From CAZJBP01 sp964544115 (lineage in GTDB: Bacteria; Verrucomicrobiota; Kiritimatiellia; UBA8416; JADHWI01), in assembly GCA_964544115.1 (NCBI GenBank), contig CAZJBP010000009.1, forward strand, positions 1 through 36,083: a stretch of 36,083 nucleotides of DNA. The letters run 5' to 3'. This document shows, one piece after another, positions 25,837-34,164 of the stretch; positions within the stretch are counted from its first letter, which is position 1; every line of letters begins with the position of its first letter. The translations under genes and the position numbers were made by a program. The notes below the pieces were generated by a model. That model was not told the DNA's origin, searched no databases, and saw nothing but the letters and a program-made list of their open reading frames with translations.

Positions 25837-27765
25837 TCAGGCGGCCGCCTTCACGCGGCGGGCCGTTTCGCGCCGCCGCCGGTACACGCCGTAGCCCACG
25901 CCGGTCAGGGCGACGAGGGCGGGCATGAGGGCGATGTTGAGAACCTTGACCTTCATGCCGAGGCGGTCGATTTCGCCGCGCAGATTCTTGCGGACGTCCT
26001 TGAGCTCCTTCTTCGTGCGCGCCTCTTCCGCCCGGAAGTTGTCGATGGTGACCTTCTCCTCGTTGCTGAGGATGAACTTTTGCGACGCGTCCTTCCCGCT
26101 TTGCATCTCCTGGAGCTGGCGCTCGGTCTCGCGCAGCTTGTCCTCGAGCTGCATCTCGCGGCCGCGCCATTCCTCGGCGGCCTTGGCCTGCAGGCTGAGC
26201 ACGCGCGTGAAGGGCCGGTTGAACCGGGCGCGGGAGCGCACGGAGACCAGATCCTGCGAGCCGGTCAGCATCTCCACCGCGTTGGCGAAGAAGCTGAGGT
26301 TGTCGTTGCGCTCGCGCTGCTGCCGGTACCCGAACACGTTGACCTCCTCGACGCAGATCGGGTCGAAGATCAGGTCCGTGTCGCCCACGAGGATCACCGT
26401 GCTGGTGCCGTTGGTCAGGCCGGCGGCGGCGGCCACGGGCGGCGCGTTGGTGTCCTCGGCGGCGCGGGGCGCGCCAGCCGGGAAGGCGGTCTTGAAGTCG
26501 CCGTTCAGGCGCAGGGCGATGTTCAGGCGCGTCGGGCTGTCCTTGTATTCCCGCTCGATGGCCGTGCCGCCGAACTGGGCCGACATGGCGCTGACCGGGC
26601 CGGCGTTGTCCGAGGAATACAGCAGCGGGGTCACGGTCAGCTTGCTGCCGGTGTCGTCCTTGAACGAGCCGGCGTAGGCCAGCGTCATCGCGTCGAGCTG
26701 GGTCGTCAGCACGTCCTTGCGGCTGATGTTGTTGGTCGACAGCGACAGGACCGTCAGGTTGCGCTCGACCTGGTTGTTCTGCATGCGAATGCTGGTGGCC
26801 GCCTCGACGTCCGCCACGGCCTGCTCGGCATTGAAGCTGATGCCCCAGGCGCCCAGGAGGCGCTCGGCGTTGGAGGAGCGCTGCTGCTGTTGCTGCATCC
26901 CCATCATGCCGCCCATCATGGCGCTGCTGTCGTCGGCGATGCTCAGCGGGTCGAGCATCAGCAGCAGGTGGCCGCCGCCCAGCACGAACTGGTCGATGGC
27001 GTAGAGCGTCTTGTCGTCGAGGTCCTTCGGGTGGATGACCAGCAGCGTGCGGATGTCCGGGTCGATCGCCGCGGCCGACGTATCGACTTCGCGCACCGTG
27101 TAGTCCTGCTGGAGCATCTGCAGCGCCACCCACGGGCCCTGCTGCTGCTGGGGCGGCGGCATGCCGAAGTTCTGCGGCGCACGGCCGCCCATGACCGGCA
27201 GGCTGCTGATGACGCCGATCACCGGCTTCTCCGGGTGGGTCACGCGGTAGATCAGCCGGGTGATCGTGTATTCCAGCAGCTCCTGCTGGTTGGGGTCGAA
27301 CGCCGGGATCGCCGCCTCGGCGGCGCCCGACACGGCGACCAGGCCGAAGAACACCGGCGGGCTGAACATGTCAACCTGCTGGCCGGCCAGGCCGTAGCGC
27401 TGCGCCCAGTCCTCTTCGTCGGAGTCGGGCTTGGGGTCGCAGGTTTCAATCGTGATGTGCCCCTTGCTGTAGGCGCGGTACTCGTGCAGCACGTCCTCGA
27501 CCATGCGGGCGTAGGTCTTGATCTGCGAGGGCATGGTCGGCGAGCTGCGGCTGAAGAACAGCTTCAGCGTCACCGGCGTGTCGAGCTTGCCCAGCAGCGC
27601 CTGGGTGCCGTCGGACAGGGTGTACAGCTTGTCCTGCGTCAGGTCCACCCGCAGGCGGGCGCTGCCGAGGATGACATTGGCGGCGACGATGATCACCGCC
27701 ACCACCGCAAGGCTGGCCAATCCCCCGCCAGCCTTGATCCACAGGTTCTTGCTCTCGTTCTTCAT
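25837..27765 (-). CDS. GldG-like ABC transporter auxiliary protein
   Basis: A 642-residue protein with an N-terminal membrane helix (about residues 12-33), a long extracytoplasmic ABC_transp_aux domain and a C-terminal helix with a basic tail ('ALVALTGVGYGVYRRRRETA'). Family marks are 'RVDLTQDKLYTLSDGTQALL', 'PVTLKLFFSRSSPTMPSQIK', 'ALLVIHPKDLDDKTLYAIDQ' style strands and 'LLMLDPLS'. A Met/Gln-rich stretch ('MMGGMMGMQQQQQRSS') lies in the middle. A coiled coil (about 535-605) precedes the last helix. GGAGGAAC is the ribosome site. GldG works with GldA and GldF in gliding bacteria, but such triplets are common in non-gliders, so the name does not prove motility. Confidence 0.92.
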   Translation of the reverse strand: MKNESKNLWIKAGGGLASLAVVAVIIVAANVILGSARLRVDLTQDKLYTLSDGTQALLGKLDTPVTLKLFFSRSSPTMPSQIKTYARMVEDVLHEYRAYSKGHITIETCDPKPDSDEEDWAQRYGLAGQQVDMFSPPVFFGLVAVSGAAEAAIPAFDPNQQELLEYTITRLIYRVTHPEKPVIGVISSLPVMGGRAPQNFGMPPPQQQQGPWVALQMLQQDYTVREVDTSAAAIDPDIRTLLVIHPKDLDDKTLYAIDQFVLGGGHLLLMLDPLSIADDSSAMMGGMMGMQQQQQRSSNAERLLGAWGISFNAEQAVADVEAATSIRMQNNQVERNLTVLSLSTNNISRKDVLTTQLDAMTLAYAGSFKDDTGSKLTVTPLLYSSDNAGPVSAMSAQFGGTAIEREYKDSPTRLNIALRLNGDFKTAFPAGAPRAAEDTNAPPVAAAAGLTNGTSTVILVGDTDLIFDPICVEEVNVFGYRQQRERNDNLSFFANAVEMLTGSQDLVSVRSRARFNRPFTRVLSLQAKAAEEWRGREMQLEDKLRETERQLQEMQSGKDASQKFILSNEEKVTIDNFRAEEARTKKELKDVRKNLRGEIDRLGMKVKVLNIALMPALVALTGVGYGVYRRRRETARRVKAAA

Positions 27766-27806
27766 CGATTCCGTTCCTCCGTCAGATGGGTGTCAAACGC
27801 CGGCGC

Positions 27807-28550
27807 TCAGGCCGAGCGGCGGCTGTCCAGGACCAGATAGTTGCCAAACAGCATGAAGACGATCACGCTGAGGTAGTACGCCACGTCGCGCAGGTCGACC
27901 ACACCGCGCTGCATCCCCTGGAAGTGGGGCATGAAGCTCAGCGCCGCGACGGCGTCCACCAGCCACGTCGGCGCCCACTTCACAAAGAAGCCCGTGACCG
28001 GCTCCCAGCCGGCCAGCAGCATCAGCAGGCACAGCGTCAGGGCCAGCACGAAGCCGATGACCTGGCTGCGCGTGACCGAGGAGGTCAGCATGCCCGTGGC
28101 CACGTAGGCGCCGGCCAGCAGGACCGAGCCGAGGTAGCCGCAGGCGATCACGCCCATGTCCGGCGAGCCCAGGTAGGCCGTGGTGAGGACGATGGGAAAG
28201 GTCAGCGCCAGCGCCACGGTCAGGAATGCCCACGCCGCGAAGAACTTGCCCAGGATGGCCTGGGTCATCGTCACCGGCAGGGTCAGCAGCAGCTCAATCG
28301 TCTTGGCACGCCGCTCCTCAGCCCACAGCCCCATGGCGGCGGCCGGCACCAGCAGCAGGTACACCCACGGGTGCCAGAAGAAGAACATGTCCAGGTCCGC
28401 CAGGCTGCGCTCGTAGAAGCTCGCGACCGAGAACGTCAGGAACCCGGTCAGGACCAGGAACACCACCAGGAACACGTAGGCCACGGGCGACTCGAAGTAG
28501 CCCTTGAACTCGCGCTTGAAGATCGTACAGATATTCCGCATGCCCCTCAT
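27807..28550 (-). CDS. ABC-2 type permease (GldF-like)
   Basis: A 247-residue inner-membrane permease with six hydrophobic segments, for example 'VAYVFLVVFLVLTGFLTFSV', 'AAWAFLTVALALTFPIVLT' and 'VIGFVLALTLCLLMLLAGW'. The conserved motif 'EERRAKTIELLLTLPVTMTQ' lies after the second helix, as in NosY/GldF-type ABC-2 permeases. The ATG at 28550 follows GGAGGGG and sits five bases after the stop of the ATPase gene. In-frame sequence upstream lies inside the ATPase gene and is left out. Substrate unknown. Confidence 0.92.
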   Translation of the reverse strand: MRGMRNICTIFKREFKGYFESPVAYVFLVVFLVLTGFLTFSVASFYERSLADLDMFFFWHPWVYLLLVPAAAMGLWAEERRAKTIELLLTLPVTMTQAILGKFFAAWAFLTVALALTFPIVLTTAYLGSPDMGVIACGYLGSVLLAGAYVATGMLTSSVTRSQVIGFVLALTLCLLMLLAGWEPVTGFFVKWAPTWLVDAVAALSFMPHFQGMQRGVVDLRDVAYYLSVIVFMLFGNYLVLDSRRSA

Positions 28551-28555
28551 GACAA

Positions 28556-29278
28556 TCACCCCTCCTCCGTCAGCGTCAATTTGCGGAACACGTCGTCCAG
28601 CCGGCCGGTCGCGCTGTGCGACCGCAGCTCGGCGGGCGTGCCGTTGGCCACGATGCGGCCGTTGGCGATGATGATCGCCCGCGTGCAGACCGCATCGACC
28701 TCTTCCAGGATGTGGGTCGAGACGATGATGACCTTCTCGGAGGCCATGGCGCGGATCATCTCCCGCACGACGTGCTTCTGGTTGGGGTCCAGCCCGTCGG
28801 TCGGCTCGTCCATGATCAGCACCGCCGGGTCGTGCAGGATGGCCTGGGCAAAGCACGTGCGCTGGCGGTAGCCCTTGGACAGGGTGTGGATCGACTGGGC
28901 GCGCACCTTGCCGAGGTGGCACTTCTCGACCGTGCGGTCGATGCGGTCGCACAGTTCGCTGCCGCGGAAGCCGCGGATCTGCCCGATAAAGCCCAGGAAG
29001 TCCTCGACCGTCATCGCGTCATACGCCGGCGCGTTCTCCGGCAGGTAGCCGATGCAGCTCTTGGCTCCCACCGCGTCAGTCCGGATGTCGTGTCCGCAGA
29101 TGACCGCCGTGCCGGACGACGGCGGCAGGAAGCCGGTGATCATCCGCATCGTGGTTGTTTTTCCAGCTCCGTTGGGTCCGAGGAAGCCGAGCACTTCTCC
29201 CTTCGCGACCGAAAAGGAGACGTCCCTGACCGCCTGTATCGACCCGAAGTCCTTCTTCAGGTTCTTCACCTCAAGCAT
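28556..29278 (-). CDS. ABC transporter ATP-binding protein (GldA-like)
   Basis: A 240-residue ATPase, first gene of the long leftward operon. Walker A is GPNGAGKTT (34-42), the Q-loop region is 'IGYLPENAPAYDAMTV', the signature is 'LSKGYRQR' (the usual LSGGQ is LSKGY, as in several GldA/CcmA-type proteins), Walker B is 'AVLIMDEPTDGLDP' and the switch His is in 'IIVSTHIL'. GGAGGAAGGGAG precedes the ATG. The 120-base gap up to the next gene (29279-29398) must hold the operon promoter, but no clear element is seen. Confidence 0.95.
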   Translation of the reverse strand: MLEVKNLKKDFGSIQAVRDVSFSVAKGEVLGFLGPNGAGKTTTMRMITGFLPPSSGTAVICGHDIRTDAVGAKSCIGYLPENAPAYDAMTVEDFLGFIGQIRGFRGSELCDRIDRTVEKCHLGKVRAQSIHTLSKGYRQRTCFAQAILHDPAVLIMDEPTDGLDPNQKHVVREMIRAMASEKVIIVSTHILEEVDAVCTRAIIIANGRIVANGTPAELRSHSATGRLDDVFRKLTLTEEG

Positions 29279-29398
29279 GACTCACTCCCTTCCTCCTCTT
29301 ATCCGATCCCTGCGGCGCCGCCCCTGTGGCCAGCCGCGCCACGAACCTTCCACTCTAGCGGAACACCCGCCTTCGCGCCACGCCCAAGAAGCCCCTGC

Positions 29399-30754
29399 TC
29401 AGAACGGCAGGTGGTGCTCCTGAATCTTCCTCTGGACCGTGCGGCGCGACAGTCCCAGCGCCTGCGCGGCCAGCGTGCGGTTGCCGCTGAACCGTTCCAG
29501 CTGCCGGACGATGGCGCTCTTCTCGATCTCCGCCATCGTCAGGTGGCTGGGGATCACAAGCTGGCTCTCCGCATCCCCCTGCCGCACATTGTCGAAGCGT
29601 ACCGACGAAGCCCGCAGGACGCCGTCCGGCGACATGACCACGCCGGCCTCCACAACGTTGCGCAGCTCGCGGACGTTGCCCGGCCAGTCGTGGCGCTCCA
29701 GTGCCTCATAGAAGTCGGGGAGAATCCGTTGGACGGGACGGCCGTGCTCGGCGCCGGCCGCGGCCACGAATCGGTCCACCAGCGGGCGGATATCCTCGCG
29801 CCGCTCGCGCAGCGGGGGGATGTGCAGCGTGACAACCTTCAGCCGGTAGAACAGATCCTCGCGGAATTCGCCGGCCCGGACGAGGGTGGCCAGGTCGCGG
29901 TTGGAGGCGGAAATGACGCGCACGTCGACCTTGAAGCTCTTCTGGCCGCCCACGCGGGTGATCTCGCGCTCCTCGAGCGCACGGAGCAGCTTGACCTGGA
30001 CCGGGCGGGGGGCGTCGCCCACCTCGTCCAGCAGGAGGGTGCCGCCGTTGGCGCGCTCGAACGCGCCCGGGTGCTGGCCGACGGCGCCGGTGAACGAGCC
30101 ATTCTCGTGGCCGAACAGCTCCGACTCCAGGAGGGTCTCGGCAAAGGCGCCGCAGTTGACGGCCACGAACGGGCCCGCCGCCCGGCTGCCGTCAAAGTGC
30201 AGGGCCCGAGCGACGACTTCCTTGCCGGTTCCGCTTTCCCCCGTGATGAGGACAGTGGCCGCGGTGCCGGCGAGGGTTCCGACCTGCTGCAGGATCTGCT
30301 GCATGGCCGGGGATTGCGCGACCATGGCCTGGCTGCTATAGCGCTCGTTCAGCGAGCGGCGCAGGGTGACCACCTCGCGGCGCAGGCGGTGCGCCTCGAC
30401 GGCGCGGGCGACCTTCGACTGCACGTCGTCCAGGTCGAGCGGCTTGGTGATGTAGTCGTAGGCGCCGCCCTTGAGCGCACGCACGCTGGACTCGACCGAG
30501 CCGTAGGCGGTCATGATGATCACGGGGATCGAGGCATCGGCCGCCTGGACCCGGGCGAGGACCTCGATGCCGTCGATATCCGGCAGGACCAGGTCGGAAA
30601 GGACCGCGTCGAAGCTGCCGGCGCGCAGGGCGGCGAGCCCGGCCAGCCCGGTGGCTGCGGTCTCGACAGCGAAGCCGCCGTCCTCGACGGCCTCGGCCAC
30701 CGACCGGCGCCCGTCCGGATCGTCTTCAATGATCAGGATGCGCGATGCTGTCAT
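29399..30754 (-). CDS. NtrC-type sigma-54 response regulator
   Basis: A 451-residue DNA-binding regulator. A receiver domain (about 1-120) has phosphorylatable D54 in 'AVLSDLVLPD' and acids 'IIEDD' near the start. The AAA+ domain (about 140-370) has Walker A GESGTGKE, Walker B 'GGTLLLDEVGD' and 'WPGNVREL'. The sigma-54 contact loop reads GSFTGA instead of GAFTGA. A Fis-type HTH is at the end ('RTLAAQALGLSRRTVQRKI'). It starts at ATG 30754, overlapping the kinase stop by four bases, so kinase and regulator are translationally coupled. The only obvious sigma-54 promoter nearby is before the divergent small heat shock gene, its probable target. Confidence 0.95.
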   Translation of the reverse strand: MTASRILIIEDDPDGRRSVAEAVEDGGFAVETAATGLAGLAALRAGSFDAVLSDLVLPDIDGIEVLARVQAADASIPVIIMTAYGSVESSVRALKGGAYDYITKPLDLDDVQSKVARAVEAHRLRREVVTLRRSLNERYSSQAMVAQSPAMQQILQQVGTLAGTAATVLITGESGTGKEVVARALHFDGSRAAGPFVAVNCGAFAETLLESELFGHENGSFTGAVGQHPGAFERANGGTLLLDEVGDAPRPVQVKLLRALEEREITRVGGQKSFKVDVRVISASNRDLATLVRAGEFREDLFYRLKVVTLHIPPLRERREDIRPLVDRFVAAAGAEHGRPVQRILPDFYEALERHDWPGNVRELRNVVEAGVVMSPDGVLRASSVRFDNVRQGDAESQLVIPSHLTMAEIEKSAIVRQLERFSGNRTLAAQALGLSRRTVQRKIQEHHLPF

Positions 30755-32142
30755 GACGGCGAGTCTTCCATCTTCCCGGTTTCCGGCGCACCCAGATCCG
30801 CCTGGCCGTCCCGAATCAGGGGCAGCCGCACGCGGATCCACGCGCCGGGTCCATCCGGATCCATGGCAAGTATCGTGCCACCGCAGCGCTCAATCGCGGC
30901 GCGCGCCAGGAAGAGCCCCAGCCCCGTACCCCCGGGGCGCGTGGTCACGAACATGTCAAACACCCGCCTTCGCTCCGACTTCGGGATGCCCGGCCCGGTG
31001 TCGCGCACGTCGATAACGGCCTCGGCGCCCTCGCGCCCGGCCGTCACCGTGACCGCCCCGCCGGGGCCGGAGAACTGCTCGGCGTTGGTCAGCACATTCA
31101 CCAGGGCCCGCCGCAGGGCGCCGGGGTACGCCTGGGCGCGCAGCGGCTCCTCCATCCGGAGGTCCAGGCGCACGCCGGCGCTCTCGAACCGCGCGGCCAG
31201 CATGCCCAGCGCCTCCCGCACGCTGGCGGCCACGTCGACCGCTTCCGCCCGTTCGGACGCCGGACGCGACAGGTAGAGGAACTCCTGGAAGACCTTGTCC
31301 ATCCGGTCGAGCGTGTGGCGGATGCGGTCCGCGAGGCTGCGCAGCTTCTCGGCGCCGGGCTCGGGCTTGGTAGCCTCCTTCTGCAGCATCTGGACGTCGA
31401 GCCGCAGCGAGGACATCGGATTGCGGAAATCGTGGGCGATGCCGTTGGCCAGCATGCCGGAAAACGCCAGGTGCTCCTCCTGCCGGCGCTGCTGTTCCCG
31501 CCGGGCTTCGCGGCGCAGCGACCACACCACCACGCCGGCGCAGACAGCGAAAGACACCAGCACGGTAGCCAGCGAGAGCCTGAACATCGAGGTGACGGCG
31601 CTCTTGGCCGCCTGTTCCTCATGGCCCACGGTCTCGGCGCGCAGCGCGATGTCAACCTGTCCGGGCTTGCCGTCCTCTGACGTGAATGGCGCCGAGAACA
31701 CCACCACCGGGACCGCGGCGCCATCCAGGCTCAGGACGCGCCGCGTGATGCGCGTCTCCCCGGGCTCCGCGGCCGCGGCCTCGGGAGGCGTGTTGGTCGA
31801 ACGCGCGACCTGCTCGTGGTACACGGTGACGCCGTCGCGGACGACGGACACGTACTGGAGGCCGCCCTGCAGATCGTAGAGCGAGTGGGCCAGTTCGGAG
31901 AGGCGCTTCCACGCTGCGCCGTCCTCTTCGCCGTGGACCACGTCCGTATGCCGGGCCAGGCGCGCGACGATGCGCTGGCCCTCCAGGACCACCGCGAGCG
32001 CGGCGTCCGAGTGCGCGGCCTGGGCGTGCGTCCGCCGCACGGCCCAGAGCGTTCCGCCCGCCAGGGAACCGATCAGCGCCACCAGAATGACGGCAACCAG
32101 CGTCAGCGAAAACGGGGCTCTGCGGTTTTCCGGATCCTTCAT
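30751..32142 (-). CDS. Membrane sensor histidine kinase (NtrB-like output)
   Basis: A 463-residue sensor kinase. Two membrane helices (about 11-33 and 189-208) enclose a periplasmic sensor of about 155 residues without a recognised fold; 'GGLQYVSVVRDGVTVYHEQV' suggests a PAS-like (PDC) sheet. After a short charged coil comes the H-box 'GIAHDFRNPMSSLRLDVQML' with H237, then the ATPase domain: N-box near N349/N353, G1 'DTGPGIP' (381-387), F 'MFVTTRPGG' and G2 'GGTGLGL' (404-410). The Met at 32142 is the only in-frame Met that fits. The ATGA overlap with the response regulator makes a clear pair. The signal is probably a periplasmic or envelope condition. Confidence 0.94.
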   Translation of the reverse strand: MKDPENRRAPFSLTLVAVILVALIGSLAGGTLWAVRRTHAQAAHSDAALAVVLEGQRIVARLARHTDVVHGEEDGAAWKRLSELAHSLYDLQGGLQYVSVVRDGVTVYHEQVARSTNTPPEAAAAEPGETRITRRVLSLDGAAVPVVVFSAPFTSEDGKPGQVDIALRAETVGHEEQAAKSAVTSMFRLSLATVLVSFAVCAGVVVWSLRREARREQQRRQEEHLAFSGMLANGIAHDFRNPMSSLRLDVQMLQKEATKPEPGAEKLRSLADRIRHTLDRMDKVFQEFLYLSRPASERAEAVDVAASVREALGMLAARFESAGVRLDLRMEEPLRAQAYPGALRRALVNVLTNAEQFSGPGGAVTVTAGREGAEAVIDVRDTGPGIPKSERRRVFDMFVTTRPGGTGLGLFLARAAIERCGGTILAMDPDGPGAWIRVRLPLIRDGQADLGAPETGKMEDSPS

Positions 32143-32307
32143 ACGACTTGCCTGTTCCCTGCAGCCTGCACGGGGGGTGGTTAGCAGGACGCATACCCAT
32201 CGAAAAAGCGCCCGCCTGACCGCCGCCTCTCCACCGCCGCGACCGCTTCCTCCGCGACGAACAGTCGCACAGACCAGACAAAAAGTCACACCCGAAAGCG
32301 AATTACT

Positions 32308-32377
32308 CACCACGAAGAACACGAAGGGCACGAAGTCGGAAGGGCGGATCGCGACAGCCTTCGTGTTCTTCGTGGTG
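32308..32377. repeat. Perfect 20-bp inverted repeat built of 9-bp units
   Basis: Left arm 32308-32327 (CACCACGAAGAACACGAAGG) and right arm 32358-32377 are exact reverse complements around a 30-base loop. The left side continues as 9-base units CACGAAGAA, CACGAAGGG, CACGAAG (32311-32335). It may be a dispersed repeat, a hairpin or a protein-binding region upstream of the heat shock promoter. Confidence 0.85.
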
Positions 32378-32401
32378 GATGACATGGGCCGCGCCAGTCG
32401 A

Positions 32402-32416
32402 TGGCATGGTTTCTGC
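32402..32416 (+). promoter_or_regulatory. Candidate sigma-54 promoter of the small heat shock gene
   Basis: TGGCATGGTTTCTGC has the GG-N10-GC core (GG 32403-32404, GC 32415-32416) and the TGGCA of the consensus. The start would be near 32428, about 47 bases before the ATG. The divergent NtrC-type regulator makes this a natural target. Confidence 0.55.
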
Positions 32417-32474
32417 GGGTTCGGGATGCCAGAGACGGAGTCAAGGCCGGAGATAGGCGGCTAATCGGGAACTA

Positions 32475-33191
32475 ATGAGTGAGCTGTTAACCAGCGCGGA
32501 GAGTCGAGACGGGCAGAATGCCGGCGCCCCCGCCGCTCCGGCGCGAAGCCGCATTGACCGCGCCCTGCTGGTGATGGTCCTGGTCTTCCAGCTTCTGATC
32601 CTCGGTATGCTCGTCAACCAGCGTCGCAAGGCAGGGCCGGCGCCCGCGGGGCCGGATACGGCGGCCGGCGGCCTGACCAGCCGGGGCGGCCGCACGGCTA
32701 GGATTGAGGTCGATCCGCGGCGGATGGCGATGAACCACCCGGCCGCCGTCGCGGCCGCTCTGCGCAATTCCGATGCCCTCTTTGACCACATGGATGCCCT
32801 GTTCGAGCAGACGGTCGGCGAGATCGCCGCCATGGACCGCCTGTTCGATCCGGATGCCCGATGGGCGTCGTTGCCGGTCTCGCCCTTCCTGGACATGCGG
32901 GAGACGGGGGACCGCTACATTGTGATCTATGGTGTCCCCGGGATGCGCCCCTCGGATGTCCAGGTGGTGCTCAACGACCGGATCCTGACGATCCATGCGG
33001 CCATGGAATGCCCGCCCGATGCGCACCGTCGCGGCCGCTCGTACCAGATGGACCGCAGCGTGCAGCTTCCCGGCCCCGTGGGCGACCTGTCGCTGGCCAG
33101 CGCCGGGCTGACCAACGGGCTCCTGAAGGTTGCTCTGCCCAGGGCTCAAACGTCGGCGCGCGTTATCGCCGTGCCCGTGCGGCTGTTCTGA
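32475..33191 (+). CDS. Membrane-anchored small heat shock protein (Hsp20)
   Basis: A 238-residue protein. After a short polar start there is a single membrane helix (about residues 31-48, 'LLVMVLVFQLLILGMLV'), a Gly/Pro linker and a helical segment (about 85-125). An alpha-crystallin domain follows (about 135-225): 'FLDMRETGDRYIVIYGVPGM', 'VQVVLNDRILTIHA', and the family signature near the end 'ASAGLTNGLLKVALPRA'. A C-terminal 'VIAVPV' resembles the I-x-I/V tail that joins Hsp20 subunits. Ordinary Hsp20 proteins are soluble; the helix suggests holdase activity at the membrane, with its side unknown because the positive charges flanking the helix lie on both sides. A divergent two-component system lies immediately upstream. 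Confidence 0.88.
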   Translation: MSELLTSAESRDGQNAGAPAAPARSRIDRALLVMVLVFQLLILGMLVNQRRKAGPAPAGPDTAAGGLTSRGGRTARIEVDPRRMAMNHPAAVAAALRNSDALFDHMDALFEQTVGEIAAMDRLFDPDARWASLPVSPFLDMRETGDRYIVIYGVPGMRPSDVQVVLNDRILTIHAAMECPPDAHRRGRSYQMDRSVQLPGPVGDLSLASAGLTNGLLKVALPRAQTSARVIAVPVRLF

Positions 33192-33313
33192 GGGCGCGCA
33201 AATCCCGCTACCCATGCCGCGCCGCGCGTGCTATATCTTCACCACCGGTGACGCCGAGCGCGGGGGCGCGCGACGATCCCGGCTTCCGCACCAAGGGAGC
33301 ATGTCGTCCGGCT

Positions 33314-34006
33314 GTGAAGATTTGCGTCCTGATTCCGGCATTCAACGAGGCGCGAGCGATCGGGCCGCTGGTCACGGACGTCAGCCGCCGCGGGTTCGAC
33401 ACGGTTGTCGTGGATGACGGCTCCAGCGATGGCACGGCCGACATTGCCCGCGCGGCCGGTGCGACGGTGCTCATCAACCCCGTCAATGGCGGCAAGGGCT
33501 TCAGCCTGCGGCGCGGGTTCGACTACGCCGTTGAAAAGGGGTACGACGCGGCCATTACGGTCGATGGCGATGGACAGCACTCGCCCGAGGATCTGGACGC
33601 CTTCGTCGGTCTCTTTGAGAAGAAGCGCCCGGATATCATCTGCGGGAACCGGATGCCGGACACGCGGCAGATGCCCCTGATCCGCTTTCTCACCAACAAG
33701 GTCATGTCGGGTCTCCTCTCGTGGGTGTGCCACCAGAAGATCGCCGACAGCCAGTGCGGCTACCGTCTGATCCGGACGGAGGTCTTGAGAAACGTCCAGC
33801 TCTCCTGTTCGGCATTCGAGTCCGAGTCCGAGATCCTGATCGAAGCGTGCCGGCGAGGCTACCGGGTGGTGTCGGTCCCGATCCGGACCATCTACAAGGA
33901 CGAACAGAGCAAGATCCGGCCCCTGCGGGACACCGTGCGGTTCATTGCCTACATCCTGAAGGCCAGGCGCCCCGCCCTGGTGGCCGAGGGCGGCAAACCC
34001 GGGTGA
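33314..34006 (+). CDS. Family 2 glycosyltransferase (DPM/GT2-like)
   Basis: A 230-residue GT-A enzyme. The start is taken at GTG 33314 ('KICVLIPAFNEARAIGPLV'); no in-frame ATG exists and the upstream frame overlaps the heat shock gene. The nucleotide-sugar site is 'VVVDDGSSDGTADIA' (D34, D35) with the metal motif 'VDGDGQH' (84-89). 'DSQCGYRLIRTEVL' and 'FESESEILIEACRRGYRVV' follow, a pattern seen in polyprenol-phosphate sugar transferases, though there is no C-terminal membrane helix. It may load a sugar onto a lipid carrier or extend a glycan. AAGGGAG lies 15 bases before the GTG, somewhat far, so the start is less sure than the family. The 122-base gap before it has an extended -10-like TGCTATATC (33229-33237). 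Confidence 0.88.
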   Translation: MKICVLIPAFNEARAIGPLVTDVSRRGFDTVVVDDGSSDGTADIARAAGATVLINPVNGGKGFSLRRGFDYAVEKGYDAAITVDGDGQHSPEDLDAFVGLFEKKRPDIICGNRMPDTRQMPLIRFLTNKVMSGLLSWVCHQKIADSQCGYRLIRTEVLRNVQLSCSAFESESEILIEACRRGYRVVSVPIRTIYKDEQSKIRPLRDTVRFIAYILKARRPALVAEGGKPG

Positions 34007-34098
34007 GCCGCAAGAGATCGCAAGAGGCTTGGGCGCACGGCATGGGCCGCTGGCCGGGCGGTACACCGCGGGCTACGAACGCGCTGGGATGGGCCACA

Positions 34099-34123
34099 AC
34101 AGCAGGCTCGTAGCGCCTGCTGT
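34099..34123. repeat. 9-bp hairpin after the glycosyltransferase
   Basis: ACAGCAGGC (34099-34107) and GCCTGCTGT (34115-34123) pair perfectly around loop TCGTAGC. It stands just before the terminator-like hairpin at 34133 and could be part of a bidirectional end between convergent genes. Confidence 0.6.
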
Positions 34124-34132
34124 ACAGTACGT

Positions 34133-34156
34133 GGCACCCCCGCGGGTGCCTTTATT
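34133..34156 (+). terminator. Rho-independent terminator between convergent genes
   Basis: Stem GGCACCC (34133-34139) and GGGTGCC (34144-34150), loop CCGC, followed by TTTATT. It serves the glycosyltransferase gene. Confidence 0.7.
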
Positions 34157-34164
34157 CCACGCTT

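Larger units (their letters stand above)
32143..32474. other. 332-base divergent intergenic region between kinase and heat shock genes
   Basis: No gene is seen. It holds a 20-bp inverted repeat (32308-32377) and a candidate sigma-54 promoter (32402-32416) facing the heat shock gene. The kinase-proximal part (32143-32300) is pyrimidine-rich on the plus strand; no convincing kinase promoter is visible in it. Confidence 0.7.

Noticed and set aside
25558..27840. Long plus-strand open frame opposite the GldG-like and DUF4340 genes
   Set aside because: Composition typical of antisense frames, no start signals, no recognisable domain.
28616..31276. Very long plus-strand open frame opposite the ABC ATPase and NtrC-type regulator
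   Set aside because: Antisense to genes with clear motifs; its product is Arg/His/Ala/Asp-rich without domains, a by-product of GC-rich codon use.
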